64,000 nt of DNA from Bacillus cereus (GTDB taxonomy: Bacteria; Bacillota; Bacilli; Bacillales; Bacillaceae_G), in NCBI RefSeq assembly GCF_025917685.1, contig NZ_CP089518.1:4465001-4529000 (forward strand), given 5' to 3'. Both the position numbers and the translations under genes were made by a program. The notes under the pieces were generated by a model. It saw nothing but the letters and a program-made list of their open reading frames with translations, was not told where the DNA came from and did no database searches. Below, piece by piece: positions 17,196 to 26,971 of this stretch. Within the stretch, counting starts at the first letter, position 1. Each line of letters opens with the position of its first letter.

Positions 17196-17507
17196 ATGAG
17201 CTGGAAAGGTTTAGTAGCAGGTCTTGGCGTTGGGTTCGCAGCTGGTTATTTCGTTGCAAACAAAGTACAAGAACAATCCCATATTTCTTCAGAAAAAGCA
17301 TTGAAAATGGTGAAACAAGCATTAAGTCATAAAGGTGAAATTACTGGCTCTTGGGTACATATGGTTCCAGAGACATTTGAAAAATATGATGTCGCATATG
17401 AAGTTTATCGCGGCGGTCTTACAACAATGTTAGATGATATACAAGAACGATTTGAATTTTTAGTTGATGCAAAAACAGGCACTGTTTTAGAGGTTATAGC
17501 AGCATAA
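17196..17507 (+). CDS. ytzB: PepSY domain protein YtzB
   Basis: A 103-residue protein. A glycine-rich hydrophobic N-terminus (about residues 5-22: LVAGLGVGFAAGYFVA) forms one membrane segment or signal anchor. A small PepSY-type domain follows, ending in EFLVDAKTGTVLEVIAA. PepSY domains are thought to inhibit or modulate peptidases. It is divergent from ytoP. A terminator follows directly. Confidence 0.85.
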   Translation: MSWKGLVAGLGVGFAAGYFVANKVQEQSHISSEKALKMVKQALSHKGEITGSWVHMVPETFEKYDVAYEVYRGGLTTMLDDIQERFEFLVDAKTGTVLEVIAA

Positions 17508-17546
17508 AAAAGAGGGTTCCCATTAGGTGAACCTCTTTTTTTTTTT
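17506..17546 (+). terminator. Intrinsic terminator after ytzB
   Basis: AAAGAGG-GTTC pairs with GAACCTCTTT and a run of about ten T follows. Confidence 0.88.
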
Positions 17547-17570
17547 GAAATTGTGGGTATTGATTAAAAT

Positions 17571-17700
17571 TATATCAGCGATTTTTCGAATATATCAGCG
17601 CAACCCAAATTATATCGGCGATTTTTTAAATATATCGGCGCAACTCGATTTATATCAGCGATTATTGAGATATATCGACTTATCGACAAAATCCGACAAT
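17571..17700 (+). repeat. 20-bp phased TATATC[A/G]GCG repeat element, six units (copy 1)
   Basis: Units begin at 17571, 17591, 17611, 17631, 17651 and 17671, exactly 20 bases apart. Five carry TATATC[A/G]GCG; the last is TATATCGACTTATCGACAAA, which recurs at the end of other copies. Units with GATTTTT and CAACCC tails alternate. It lies between converging ytzB and ytnP. Confidence 0.85.
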
Positions 17701-17743
17701 AAAAAAGAGGCTGCTCCAATAAATATGATGGAACAACCTCCTA
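17701..17743 (-). terminator. Intrinsic terminator after ytnP
   Basis: Imperfect stem GAGGTTGTTCCA with TGGAGCAGCCTC and a six-T tail on the minus strand. Confidence 0.83.
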
Positions 17744-17746
17744 TTT

Positions 17747-18601
17747 TTATGCTTCTATACTCGTTTTCCGTTCTATTTTTTCTATGATATGCCCTTCCTC
17801 ATTCCACTTCACAGCACGATAATATGCGTCATGATAAAACGTAAACCATGCTTCTTTCTCAGCACCATACTTCATCCACTTTTGTTTATGTTCAATCGAT
17901 GTCATTGGATAGTCATCGTAGGCCATTACCCATAATACATTTTGATGTGCATGCGTCGGTAAAATATCCGCTAAATGAAGCATCGTTTCACCCTGACTTT
18001 CAAGGACGACAACGGCATGTCCATCACTATGACCACCCGTATGCTCCATTTTTATTTCATCCGTAATTTCTATTTCTTGCTGGAAGGTAACAACTTTATC
18101 TACAATCGGCTCCCAATTTTCCGTCCAGTATGTATTACGCGATCTAATATTTGGATTCCTCATTTCATTCCATTCCGTTTCACTTACATAAACTTTCGCA
18201 TTCGGAAACGTCGGCACAAGGTGATCTCCTTCCCGCCTTGTTAAACCAGATGCATGATCGAAATGAAGATGCGTCATTAAGACGTAATGAACATCTTCAG
18301 GCTTTAGACCCAGTTTTTCTAACGATTCATAAACCGATGATTCTTCTGTTACACCTTGATTTCGCTTCATTTTCTCATTCAACTTACCGTTTCCTATTCC
18401 AGAATCAATAAGCATGTTTCCTTCTTTCGTTTGCAAAAGTAACGGATCTGTTCGTAAATAAATATGGTTTGTATCATTATGTTGATATTTGCGTGACCAA
18501 AGTACTTTCGGCACAACTCCAAACATTGCACCTCCATCTAAATGTGTATTCCCACCTTTTAGCCATGTCACTTTTATATTTCCAACTTGTAACTGTTCCA
18601 T
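17747..18601 (-). CDS. ytnP: Metallo-beta-lactamase fold lactonase YtnP
   Basis: A 284-residue MBL-fold hydrolase. The metal-binding motif is [11 protein letters not shown] near residue 107, with later ligands in [12 protein letters not shown] (about 187) and [12 protein letters not shown] (about 210). B. subtilis YtnP is an N-acyl-homoserine lactone lactonase with the same length, so quorum quenching is the inferred role. The gene stands between two terminators. Confidence 0.9.
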   Translation of the reverse strand: MEQLQVGNIKVTWLKGGNTHLDGGAMFGVVPKVLWSRKYQHNDTNHIYLRTDPLLLQTKEGNMLIDSGIGNGKLNEKMKRNQGVTEESSVYESLEKLGLKPEDVHYVLMTHLHFDHASGLTRREGDHLVPTFPNAKVYVSETEWNEMRNPNIRSRNTYWTENWEPIVDKVVTFQQEIEITDEIKMEHTGGHSDGHAVVVLESQGETMLHLADILPTHAHQNVLWVMAYDDYPMTSIEHKQKWMKYGAEKEAWFTFYHDAYYRAVKWNEEGHIIEKIERKTSIEA

Positions 18602-18657
18602 CTTTCATCCCCCTTTCTTTTTAATATTAACATAAAATTCTGATTGTTTTAGCTACA

Positions 18658-19349
<692 letters not shown>

Positions 19350-19504
19350 CTATTTTAAAGGAAAAATTCCTTCTTTCTGTTTTAATCAATCTATCAAACA
19401 AAAAACCAAGCACGTACGAGCACTCGGTCCGTTTCTTTCAAGTATAAGATGTACCATTTTGATAAAAACTACATAAAGCATTAAACATTCCATGACGAAA
19501 CAGC

Positions 19505-19535
19505 TTTTTCTCTTACATTTCCAGTGAGAGAAAAA
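19505..19535 (+). other. Hairpin in the ytzH leader
   Basis: TTTTTCTCTTAC pairs with GTGAGAGAAAAA with one G-U pair. It ends about 6 bases before the AAAGGATGA ribosome site of ytzH, so it could modulate its translation. No T run follows, so it is not a terminator for the plus strand. Confidence 0.5.
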
Positions 19536-19557
19536 CACTCGAAAGGATGATCCGTTC

Positions 19558-19836
19558 ATGCCAATTAATCAACAGCATCAATTAGAAGTGTTAAAAGATA
19601 TTTTAGTCAACCATCAAAGTGATTGCTGTGGGACAGTTTCTGAATGCGAGCAATTAGAGCGCCTCATTCAATCGTTACTCGCAAACGATAGTATAAGTAG
19701 TGACGCTAAAGCAATGCTAAACGATGTATATTCTTATAGTCAATCGGGTAAATCTTCCTCTAATTTGGACAACCATATTTCCAATAATCAAGAACAACTT
19801 ACTCAGTGGATTGCTGGAATGGACAATTTTTCTTAA
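19558..19836 (+). CDS. ytzH: YtzH-like protein
   Basis: A 92-residue small soluble protein with a Cys pair (SDCCGTVSEC near residue 22) and otherwise helical sequence. It matches B. subtilis YtzH in size and in position between trmB and ytmP, although the gene runs opposite to both. Function unknown. Its end lies only three bases from the end of the convergent ytmP gene, with no terminator visible between them. Confidence 0.85.
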   Translation: MPINQQHQLEVLKDILVNHQSDCCGTVSECEQLERLIQSLLANDSISSDAKAMLNDVYSYSQSGKSSSNLDNHISNNQEQLTQWIAGMDNFS

Positions 19837-19839
19837 GTA

Positions 19840-20637
19840 TTATTCTGAAGCAAGTAGTTGCTGTAAATATTGATGCCAATATTTAGCTTCTGCTTGCTGC
19901 TTTTTTGTTGTGTGCCATTGAATAGATAAAATCGTTTGTGCTATAACATACCATCTCATACGCCTAAGTAATGATTCATCTAGTTCAACATCATAATATC
20001 CGAGCCACTCACTCCATTCATGACGCGGAACATACCAATATAATAACATCCCAAGGTCTAAAGCTGGGTCAGCAATCACAGCTCCATCCCAATCAATTAA
20101 AAACAATTCATCTTCATCCGACAATATCCAATTGTTATGGTTTACATCACAATGGCATACAACGAATTCATCGTACTCAATATCTTTTAATGACTCTGTT
20201 AAATATTGAAGACCTTGCTGAATTGTTTCATCAACTCTTATATCTCCTCTTAAAACAAGTTGTAATTGTTGTAATAACTCTTGCGCATGAAGCGGCTGCT
20301 TTCCTAGCCTTTGAATCATCTGCACAAGCGCTTTAGAGGAGTGTATTTTCTTCAAAAGTTTCGCAACACGTTCTAGTTTCATATCCTCTTGCTCTAACTT
20401 CTGTCCCGGAAGCCATTTTTGAGCAGAAATTACATCACCGTTCGTTACCCTTCTTGTCCAAAGTAATTTTGGAACAATTCCTTCAGCTGACAATACCGCT
20501 AAAAAGGGCGATGTATTCCGCTTTAAAAATAACTTTTGTTGTCCGTTTTGCGCAATATACGCATCGCCCGTTACTCCACCAGCCGGTATAAGACTCCACT
20601 CTTTTCCTAATAATTGTTCCAACCATTCCATATTCAT
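19840..20637 (-). CDS. ytmP: Aminoglycoside phosphotransferase/choline kinase-like YtmP
   Basis: A 265-residue kinase-fold protein. The catalytic loop VCHCDVNHNNWIL (about 155-167) contains the HxDxxxxN pattern, and LIDWDGA (about 174) is the metal-binding DxD-type motif. The N-terminal lobe has the GGVTGDAYIA loop and KLFLKR lysine. The family phosphorylates small hydroxylated molecules; the substrate of YtmP is unknown. It is conserved beside trmB in bacilli. Confidence 0.88.
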   Translation of the reverse strand: MNMEWLEQLLGKEWSLIPAGGVTGDAYIAQNGQQKLFLKRNTSPFLAVLSAEGIVPKLLWTRRVTNGDVISAQKWLPGQKLEQEDMKLERVAKLLKKIHSSKALVQMIQRLGKQPLHAQELLQQLQLVLRGDIRVDETIQQGLQYLTESLKDIEYDEFVVCHCDVNHNNWILSDEDELFLIDWDGAVIADPALDLGMLLYWYVPRHEWSEWLGYYDVELDESLLRRMRWYVIAQTILSIQWHTTKKQQAEAKYWHQYLQQLLASE

Positions 20638-20885
20638 TACCCGTTAACAAATCCTTATCTTTTATAGTTATGAAAAGAAAAACCGCAACATTTCTACACA
20701 TGTTGTGGATTCATATATTTTACTTTAGTTGAATGAAAAGAAAACTTGGCATAAGCCGAAAACAGGATAAATCCCCTGCTCTTCTAGTTTATTTTACAAA
20801 ATCACTCATAGAATGACAACTTATCAAAATCGTCACCTTTGTCAATTCTACATTTATTACATTCTCATCGTCAAGTAGCGATTTG

Positions 20886-23027
20886 TCACATTATCGCCAA
20901 TATATACATGCTAGTTGGAGCCATTTGAAGTTCCTTTCCTCTAAATGAAGAAATTGGCTGTATTTTCGCTTGCTTTTCGTTTACTATCACATGCCACGTT
21001 TCTTCTTTTGGAAGCTCGACTATTTCATTTTGCAAACCGCTATTGAATAACACAACAATCTCTTTCCACGGTCCGAAAGATTCTACATTTTGCAAATGGT
21101 ATGCAAGTACTTCTTTTGATGTTTGCAAAAAAGTCATATGCTTTTTTATAAGATCAGCGCTTTTTAATCGAAATGCCCCATGCTCCTTCCGAATCGCGAT
21201 TAAACCTTTTATATAATTAACTGTCTCCATCTCTGTTTCTTTTTGCTCCCAATCTAATCGATTGATTTCATCATTTGCATTATAACTATTTTCGTTTCCT
21301 TGCTTCGTACGATAAAACTCTTGCCCTGCATGTAAGAAAGGAATCCCTTGCGAAAGAATAACTATTGCGGTTGCTAGTCGATGACGTCTTTTCAAAATTT
21401 CTTCTGATTCTGGATTACTTTGCACTAGTTTATCCCACATCGTCATATTATCATGACATTCTACATAGTTAATGCTTTGCATTGGTTCTAGGAACAATCC
21501 TGTTTCTTTCATACTTAAAAGGCTACCAGCTACTATATACTGCAAATGATTACAGTCTACATGCCCACCAAATGCAAAGCCACGTCTATTTATATTAAAA
21601 GTACTTCCTTTTATTCCATCACGAAATTGATCATTAAACTGTGCGATACATGGCATTTTATTCGCGTTATTTAACGTCGCCTTCTCCTTAAGAGGAAGGG
21701 GTGTTTGTAAATCCCATCCTTCACCTAATAACAGCGCATCATGCTTTATTTTTCGCACTTCTTTTTCTAACACATTCATCGTTTCAACATCTAAAATTCC
21801 CATTAAATCAAATCGGAATCCATCAACATTGTATTCAGTAAGCCAATATAGGACAGATTCTACAATAAATTTCCTCATCATTTTCCGTTCAGATGCTATA
21901 TCATTTCCAACTCCCGTCCCATTAGAAGGCATACCATCTTCACCATGACGAAAATAATATCCCGGAACAAGCTTCTCAAATGATGATAGCTCTCTCTCAT
22001 AAACATGATTATATACAACATCGATAATTACCCTGATGCCGCACGCATGAAATGTTTCAATCAGTTGTTTACACTCTACTATCCTGTTGTACGGGTCAGA
22101 GGGGTTTGTAGCATAAAATCCTGTTGGCGTATTGTAATATAGTGGATTGTAGCCCCAATTATATGCAGAAGCAGGATTCGCCTCATCTACACCTCCGAAA
22201 CAATATAAAGGTAATAGTTCAACATGTGTAACACCTAAATCTTTTATATGAGACAATCCCGTTAACGTCCCATTTCGTCCCGTTGTCCCCTCTTCTATCA
22301 ATCCTTTATATGTTCCCTTATTATTCACTCCACTGTTTGGATGAATAGTAGCATCACGAATATGCAGTTCATACAATATTGCATCTGTCATTGACTGTAA
22401 TGGTGGTAATTCCTCTCGTTTTGTTACATTCGTCTTTTCCAAATCGATAACAATGCCGTATTTCCCATTTACAGTCACTGACTTTGCGTAAGGATCCACT
22501 GCTTCATTCCATATTAAATTAATACATACGAGAAATGTATATTTTACTCCGGCTAAATCACCTTGTAATGTATGAGTCCAAACTCCGTTTTCTCCTCTGT
22601 ACATTTCATAATCGATATATTCTTTATCACTTTTATAAATTCTTACTTTCGCAAGCCTTGCAGTTGGAGCCCATACTTTAAATATCGTCACTTCTTTTTG
22701 ATACACAGCACCTAAATCTGTACCTTCGTAATAATACTTTTCATCGAAAATTGCTGTTCGAATAACAGCGCCTATTTGTAAATCTGTTTCTTCGTTCCGT
22801 TCATCTCGTACTGTATAATATTTCCCCACATCTAGCGGCTCTTCTATAAAGCACTCATACTTCGTTGCATCCGGAAGAGCAATAGTATGAGCAATCGGCA
22901 ATTCTTTCAAATTGCTTCCTTCTTGTAAACGAAATGTCCGGCTTGTTCCATACGCATGCGGGAGCAAAATTGTAATTTTATTCATTTCATCTAAATAGGC
23001 ATCAAATGGACGTTTTACTTTCAACAT
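20886..23027 (-). CDS. amyX: Type I pullulanase (GH13) AmyX
   Basis: A 713-residue cytoplasmic-type enzyme with no signal peptide. An N-terminal domain and CBM48 (about 100-200) precede the GH13 barrel. The pullulanase hallmark YNWGYNP is present near residue 285. Catalytic residues are Asp in GFRFDLMGI (nucleophile), Glu in LLGEGWDL (acid/base) and Asp in ECHDNMTMWDKL. It debranches alpha-1,6 links of pullulan or glycogen. The start ATG has GGTGA upstream. A bcr1-type repeat begins about 30 bases upstream. Confidence 0.95.
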   Translation of the reverse strand: MLKVKRPFDAYLDEMNKITILLPHAYGTSRTFRLQEGSNLKELPIAHTIALPDATKYECFIEEPLDVGKYYTVRDERNEETDLQIGAVIRTAIFDEKYYYEGTDLGAVYQKEVTIFKVWAPTARLAKVRIYKSDKEYIDYEMYRGENGVWTHTLQGDLAGVKYTFLVCINLIWNEAVDPYAKSVTVNGKYGIVIDLEKTNVTKREELPPLQSMTDAILYELHIRDATIHPNSGVNNKGTYKGLIEEGTTGRNGTLTGLSHIKDLGVTHVELLPLYCFGGVDEANPASAYNWGYNPLYYNTPTGFYATNPSDPYNRIVECKQLIETFHACGIRVIIDVVYNHVYERELSSFEKLVPGYYFRHGEDGMPSNGTGVGNDIASERKMMRKFIVESVLYWLTEYNVDGFRFDLMGILDVETMNVLEKEVRKIKHDALLLGEGWDLQTPLPLKEKATLNNANKMPCIAQFNDQFRDGIKGSTFNINRRGFAFGGHVDCNHLQYIVAGSLLSMKETGLFLEPMQSINYVECHDNMTMWDKLVQSNPESEEILKRRHRLATAIVILSQGIPFLHAGQEFYRTKQGNENSYNANDEINRLDWEQKETEMETVNYIKGLIAIRKEHGAFRLKSADLIKKHMTFLQTSKEVLAYHLQNVESFGPWKEIVVLFNSGLQNEIVELPKEETWHVIVNEKQAKIQPISSFRGKELQMAPTSMYILAIM

Positions 23028-23057
23028 AAAAAAATCACCATCATTCTTAAAGTTAAA

Positions 23058-23210
23058 ATAAAGTGAAACTTTAATCAGTGGGAAAGCTTTACCCCACTGA
23101 TTATTAGTTGAACCAATCGGGCCTTTATGGGCAGTTGATCTCCCACCTAACTTCTTTGCTTTATCCTAATTTTGAGGTGGGAGTCTTACTGCCCGCAAAT
23201 AGAGGGGCGA
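23058..23210 (+). repeat. bcr1-type B. cereus group repeat element (copy A)
   Basis: About 150 bases beginning ATAAAGTGAAACTTTAATC. Two predicted stem-loops are visible: CAGTGGG...CCCACTG and a longer GGGCAGT...CCCACCT...AGGTGGGAG...ACTGCCC arrangement. The element is nearly identical to that at 28636-28790. Size, structure and species fit the published bcr1 repeat of the B. cereus group; the name is from memory. Confidence 0.85.
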
Positions 23211-23314
23211 AACGAGCTGCAAATGATAAGGCTTTTCTTATCAGCAAGACTCTATACAGTAACACATTATTCTCTATAGTATATTCACCTGTATAAAAAA
23301 CGTTTTCATACATT

Positions 23315-23860
23315 CTATTTTTGTAATTTTATTTCAGCAACCGGTCTATACTTTGGCGTTTCCTTCACGTGAGATTCATACAAAGTAATCGTATCTGCTT
23401 GAAATGACGTTACAGGTAAGCCTTTTACATTTGTCAGATCAAATACTTTTTCTCCTACCCATTTACGTGCAACAGTAATATGCGGATGATAAGGGCGCGT
23501 CTCTAGGGAGAAGCCATTTTCTTCACAAATTGTATGCACTTGTTTTTGCAACTGAACCAAATCATTATTCTCACTTACCTTCGCCCAAAAAATACGCGGC
23601 TCGTCTTCCAGGCCAAACGTTGAAAATCCTTGTAATGTGAAAGTTAGTTCTTTGATTTCTGTAAGTGTTTGTAATCCATTCTTTATTCCTTCTAATTGTT
23701 CCTCTGTCGCACTTCCTAAAAATGAAAGGGTAATATGATAGTCTTCTTCATGTACCCACGAGCGAAATGGTAATTCATCCTTCATTTCCATTTTGTAATT
23801 AGAAAGAATTTCTTTTATATGACGTGGTAAAGTTACTGCGACAAAATAATGCTGCACCAT
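23315..23860 (-). CDS. thpR: RNA 2',3'-cyclic phosphodiesterase ThpR (2H family)
   Basis: A 181-residue 2H phosphoesterase. The two catalytic HxT motifs are visible as YHITLSFLG (about residue 41) and PHITVARKW (about 126). These enzymes act on 2',3'-cyclic RNA ends and were first described as 2'-5' RNA ligases. It occupies the slot between amyX and pepV. A terminator for it is not obvious. Confidence 0.92.
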   Translation of the reverse strand: MVQHYFVAVTLPRHIKEILSNYKMEMKDELPFRSWVHEEDYHITLSFLGSATEEQLEGIKNGLQTLTEIKELTFTLQGFSTFGLEDEPRIFWAKVSENNDLVQLQKQVHTICEENGFSLETRPYHPHITVARKWVGEKVFDLTNVKGLPVTSFQADTITLYESHVKETPKYRPVAEIKLQK

Positions 23861-23973
23861 CTACATCGTCTCCTTTATGTTATTGTTGCTTTTCTTTCTT
23901 ATCTCATTCAGTTAAAAAGAAGGGAACCTTCCTAAAAAGTCTAACCAAGTTAAGATTGCAATAGTAATTGAAA

Positions 23974-24045
23974 TATATCGAACATAACTCTTATTATATC
24001 GACGTTTCGACAAGGAATATCTACTTAACAACAAAATACGACAAG
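23974..24045 (+). repeat. Degenerate copy of the TATATC phased repeat (copy 3)
   Basis: Two TATATCG units 21 bases apart (23974, 23995) are followed by GACGTTTCGACAAGG, a decayed form of the closing unit. It lies in the gap between pepV and thpR, with the opposite orientation to both genes. Confidence 0.5.
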
Positions 24046-24071
24046 AGAAGCAACCTACCCCTAACAGAAAA

Positions 24072-24098
24072 CCGTCCCAAAAAAACTTTTGGGACGGC
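24072..24098 (-). terminator. Intrinsic terminator after pepV
   Basis: CCGTCCCAAAA pairs with TTTTGGGACGG; the stem itself contributes the T tract on the minus strand. Confidence 0.85.
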
Positions 24099-24119
24099 CT
24101 CTCATTATTTACATATCCA

Positions 24120-25526
24120 TTACTTTGCTAATTCATAAATCGCCTGAGCATAAATCGCTGTTGCTTTTAATAAATCTTCAATTTCAATGTACTCATCTTT
24201 TTGATGCGCAAGTTCTTCTTTTCCAGGGAATAGCGGGCCAAATGCAACGCCAGCTTTCAATGAACGAGCATAAGTACCACCGCCGATTGCTAATAGTTCT
24301 GCCTTTTCACCTGTTTGTTCTTCATATACGCGTTGCAAAGTACGAATTAATACATGATCTTTATCAACGTGATGCGGGCGAGAGTTAGAGTAATCCCCTA
24401 CTTCAAACCCATGAGTACCAACATATTCTTTTAACTTTGCAATCATTTCTTCAAAGTTAGTCGTAACTGGATAGCGTACATTTAATCCTAAATTACCACC
24501 GTTTTCTTGCGAATAAGACAGGCGACCAACATTAACTGTTAACGGGCCGCTAATATCGTCTTTATAAGAAATACCAGCTTTCTCTCCAATAATATCTCCT
24601 GTAAATGTTTCTGTTACAAACGATGCAAACGAAGCCCCTTTTCCATCAAGAGAAACTTTCGTTAAGCAGTTTGCCAATAATAAACCTGCATTTTCTCCCT
24701 TTTCCGGAGTAGATCCGTGAGCTGAAATCCCTTTGATTTGTAACGTCACCGTATTTCCTTCTACAATTGCTTTACCCATTTTTTTAGCAGTTTGTAAATA
24801 CTCTTCATATGCTACCGTAAGTGCATTTACATCTTCTCCTGTAATAATCGCTTCTGCATAATCAGGAACCATATTCAAACGACGACCTGATTCAAATGAA
24901 ATCAGCTTAAATGCGCCTTCTTTCTCTTCGCTACCATTTTGAACAACTTGTATGTCAGAAATTCCTTTTTCCGCATTAATAATTGGAAAATCTGCATCTG
25001 GTGCAAAACCGATTGTTGGCATTTCTTCATTTTTAAAGTAATGATCTACACACTTCCAATTACTTTCCTCATCTGTTCCTAAAATCATACGAACACGTTT
25101 AGAAAGAGGTAAGCCTAATTCTTTTACAATTTTCATTGCATAATAAGCTGACATTGTCGGCCCTTTATCATCAATCGCACCGCGTGCAAAAATCTTCCCA
25201 TCGCGAATATCCGCACTATACGCAGGAGTTGTCCAGCCATCTCCTTCTGGTACAACATCAACGTGACAAAGGATACCTACTAATTCTTCTCCTTGTCCCA
25301 TTTCAAGATGACCTGCATACCCTTCTAAATTTTTAGAAGCGAAACCATCTGCGTCTCCTTTATGTAACATGAAAGATAAAGCTTTTTCTACACCGTCACC
25401 AAATGGTGCGCCCTCTTTCGCAGATTCTTCTTCCCATACACTTTTAATTTGTAAAAATTGTTGTGTATCACGAATTAAATCATCTTTTCGTTTTGCAACT
25501 TCTTCTGTCCAATTAATCGTTGACAT
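24120..25526 (-). CDS. pepV: M20 dipeptidase PepV (YtjP)
   Basis: About 468 residues from ATG 25526; upstream GTG codons are possible. M20 zinc peptidase motifs: ILCHVDVVPEGDGW near residue 83 (His, Asp), GAIDDKGPTMSAY near 117 (bridging Asp), GTDEESNWKCVDHY near 150 (catalytic Glu), and FAPDADFP near 175. The C-terminal His region is GGGTYARSL. It hydrolyses dipeptides with N-terminal D- or L-residues and releases amino acids in the cytoplasm. Equivalent to B. subtilis YtjP. Confidence 0.94.
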   Translation of the reverse strand: MSTINWTEEVAKRKDDLIRDTQQFLQIKSVWEEESAKEGAPFGDGVEKALSFMLHKGDADGFASKNLEGYAGHLEMGQGEELVGILCHVDVVPEGDGWTTPAYSADIRDGKIFARGAIDDKGPTMSAYYAMKIVKELGLPLSKRVRMILGTDEESNWKCVDHYFKNEEMPTIGFAPDADFPIINAEKGISDIQVVQNGSEEKEGAFKLISFESGRRLNMVPDYAEAIITGEDVNALTVAYEEYLQTAKKMGKAIVEGNTVTLQIKGISAHGSTPEKGENAGLLLANCLTKVSLDGKGASFASFVTETFTGDIIGEKAGISYKDDISGPLTVNVGRLSYSQENGGNLGLNVRYPVTTNFEEMIAKLKEYVGTHGFEVGDYSNSRPHHVDKDHVLIRTLQRVYEEQTGEKAELLAIGGGTYARSLKAGVAFGPLFPGKEELAHQKDEYIEIEDLLKATAIYAQAIYELAK

Positions 25527-25883
25527 CACGCATCCATCCTTCACTATATTGTCTCTTTCATCATAGCAAACCGAAATCTCTTATGCCATACATGAAAATC
25601 TAATAACGAACAATTGTAATATTTCAGATATTTCGCATTAGTTTTTCTTTTATTTTCTCAAAAAAATTTGCAGGAATTTGGCGTTTTACGTAGAAATTTA
25701 TGAGTTAGTTGACTGACAAAATATACAATGTCAACTACCAATATTTTTCTATATGAATATTTGTTAAACTTTTGTAAAATTTAAGTAGATTAAAGCATGA
25801 ATTTTATCATGTAGAGTACAATGGTAGTAACGACCTTCTTTCCTGAATGGGGTCAAAAAAACTAGTAGAGGAGTGGTTTTCTC
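25527..25883. other. 357-base divergent intergenic region, pepV / ytzE
   Basis: An AT-rich region between divergently transcribed genes. I see no repeat, terminator or long open frame. It must hold the promoters of both genes, but I could not choose a confident -35/-10 pair. Confidence 0.5.
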
Positions 25884-26105
25884 TTGAAACCTACAACTAC
25901 TCGTATGCTAACACGCATTAAATCGATTTATATGTACATCAATGAAAACGGTACGGTAACAACGAAAGACCTTGTAGATGAGTTCGGGATCACACCGCGA
26001 ACGATACAACGTGATCTAAATGTGTTGCAGTTTAATGAACTCGTGTATAGCCCTTGCCGCGGCAAGTGGACAACGACAGGAAAGAAAGTGAGAATGACCT
26101 CATAA
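25884..26105 (+). CDS. ytzE: DeoR-type small HTH regulator (YtzE-like)
   Basis: A 73-residue protein that is almost only a DNA-binding domain: RIKSIYMYINENGTVTTKDL, then EFGITPRTIQRDLNVLQFNEL, the DeoR helix-turn-helix. No effector domain follows. It starts at TTG 25884 with AGAGGAG ten bases upstream; an ATG eight codons in would cut the first helix. B. subtilis YtzE has the same size and place. Targets unknown. Confidence 0.87.
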   Translation: MKPTTTRMLTRIKSIYMYINENGTVTTKDLVDEFGITPRTIQRDLNVLQFNELVYSPCRGKWTTTGKKVRMTS

Positions 26106-26136
26106 CAAAAAATAATTGTATGTAAATAAATACATA

Positions 26137-26170
26137 CCCCTTTCTAACTCATTAGAAAGGGGTCTTTTCT
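26137..26170 (+). terminator. Intrinsic terminator after ytzE
   Basis: A perfect 10-bp stem, CCCCTTTCTA with TAGAAAGGGG, followed by TCTTTTCT. Confidence 0.88.
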
Positions 26171-26187
26171 ATGCTTTGAAATTGACG

Positions 26188-26925
26188 TTATTTTTCGTTA
26201 TCTACTTGATATGCTTTTAACATTTCTACTTCTTCATCTGTTAATTCACGATATTGCCCAAGTTCTAACTCTTCATCTAACACTAAAGGTCCCATCTCTG
26301 TTCTCTTTAAATACACTACTTTTTTACCTACCGCTTCAAACATACGCTTCACTTGATGGAATTTTCCTTCTGTAATCACGAGCTCAATTTCAGAAATATC
26401 ATCACTTTTTAGAATTGTAAGTTCGCCTGGCTTCGTTTCATAGCCATCTTCTAAAATAACACCTTTAGCGAATTCTTTTACATCCTCTTCCGTTACAACT
26501 CCTGAAACGTGTGCATAGTATTTTTTCGGCACATGCTTTTTCGGAGATAATAGTTGATGCGTTAACTTCCCGTCATTTGTAATCAATAAGAAACCTTCTG
26601 TATCAATATCGAGTCTCCCAACAGGGAATGGATCAAAAATCGCATCTTCTAATTCTAATAAATCTATTACCGTTTCGTGGTTATCGTCTTCTGTCGCTGA
26701 AATAACACCTTGTGGTTTATGCATCATTAAATAAACAAACTCTTTATATTCCACAACTTCACCGTGAATCATAACCTCTTGTTCTTCTACATTCACATGA
26801 AACTTCGGATCTTTCACTGGCGTTCCATCAATTTTCACAACGCCGTCTTTCAGTAATTTCTTTACTTCTTTTCTACTTCCGTGTCCCATGTTCGCTAATA
26901 ATTTATCTAATCTCATGTTCTTCAC
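26188..26925 (-). CDS. Ribosomal small-subunit pseudouridine synthase (RsuA family)
   Basis: A 245-residue enzyme. An N-terminal S4 RNA-binding domain (MRLDKLLANMGHGSRKEVKK) precedes the RsuA catalytic domain with the motif FPVGRLDIDTEGFLLITNDG near residue 100, where Asp of GRLD is the nucleophile. It makes pseudouridine in 16S rRNA, probably position 516. The gene follows ytgP, with a terminator hairpin between them. Confidence 0.92.
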   Translation of the reverse strand: MKNMRLDKLLANMGHGSRKEVKKLLKDGVVKIDGTPVKDPKFHVNVEEQEVMIHGEVVEYKEFVYLMMHKPQGVISATEDDNHETVIDLLELEDAIFDPFPVGRLDIDTEGFLLITNDGKLTHQLLSPKKHVPKKYYAHVSGVVTEEDVKEFAKGVILEDGYETKPGELTILKSDDISEIELVITEGKFHQVKRMFEAVGKKVVYLKRTEMGPLVLDEELELGQYRELTDEEVEMLKAYQVDNEK

Positions 26926-26944
26926 CTTCTTTATTTATCATAAG

Positions 26945-26971
26945 AAAAGGGGACGTATTTACGCCCCTTTT
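26945..26971 (-). terminator. Intrinsic terminator between ytgP and rsuA-like gene
   Basis: AAAAGGGGCGTA pairs with TACGTCCCCTTTT on the minus strand; the ytgP stop codon is inside the hairpin. Confidence 0.85.

Noticed and set aside
20638..20885. Possible extra small gene between amyX and ytmP
   Set aside because: The frame at 20483-20701 lies mostly inside ytmP on the same strand in another register and has no start signal.
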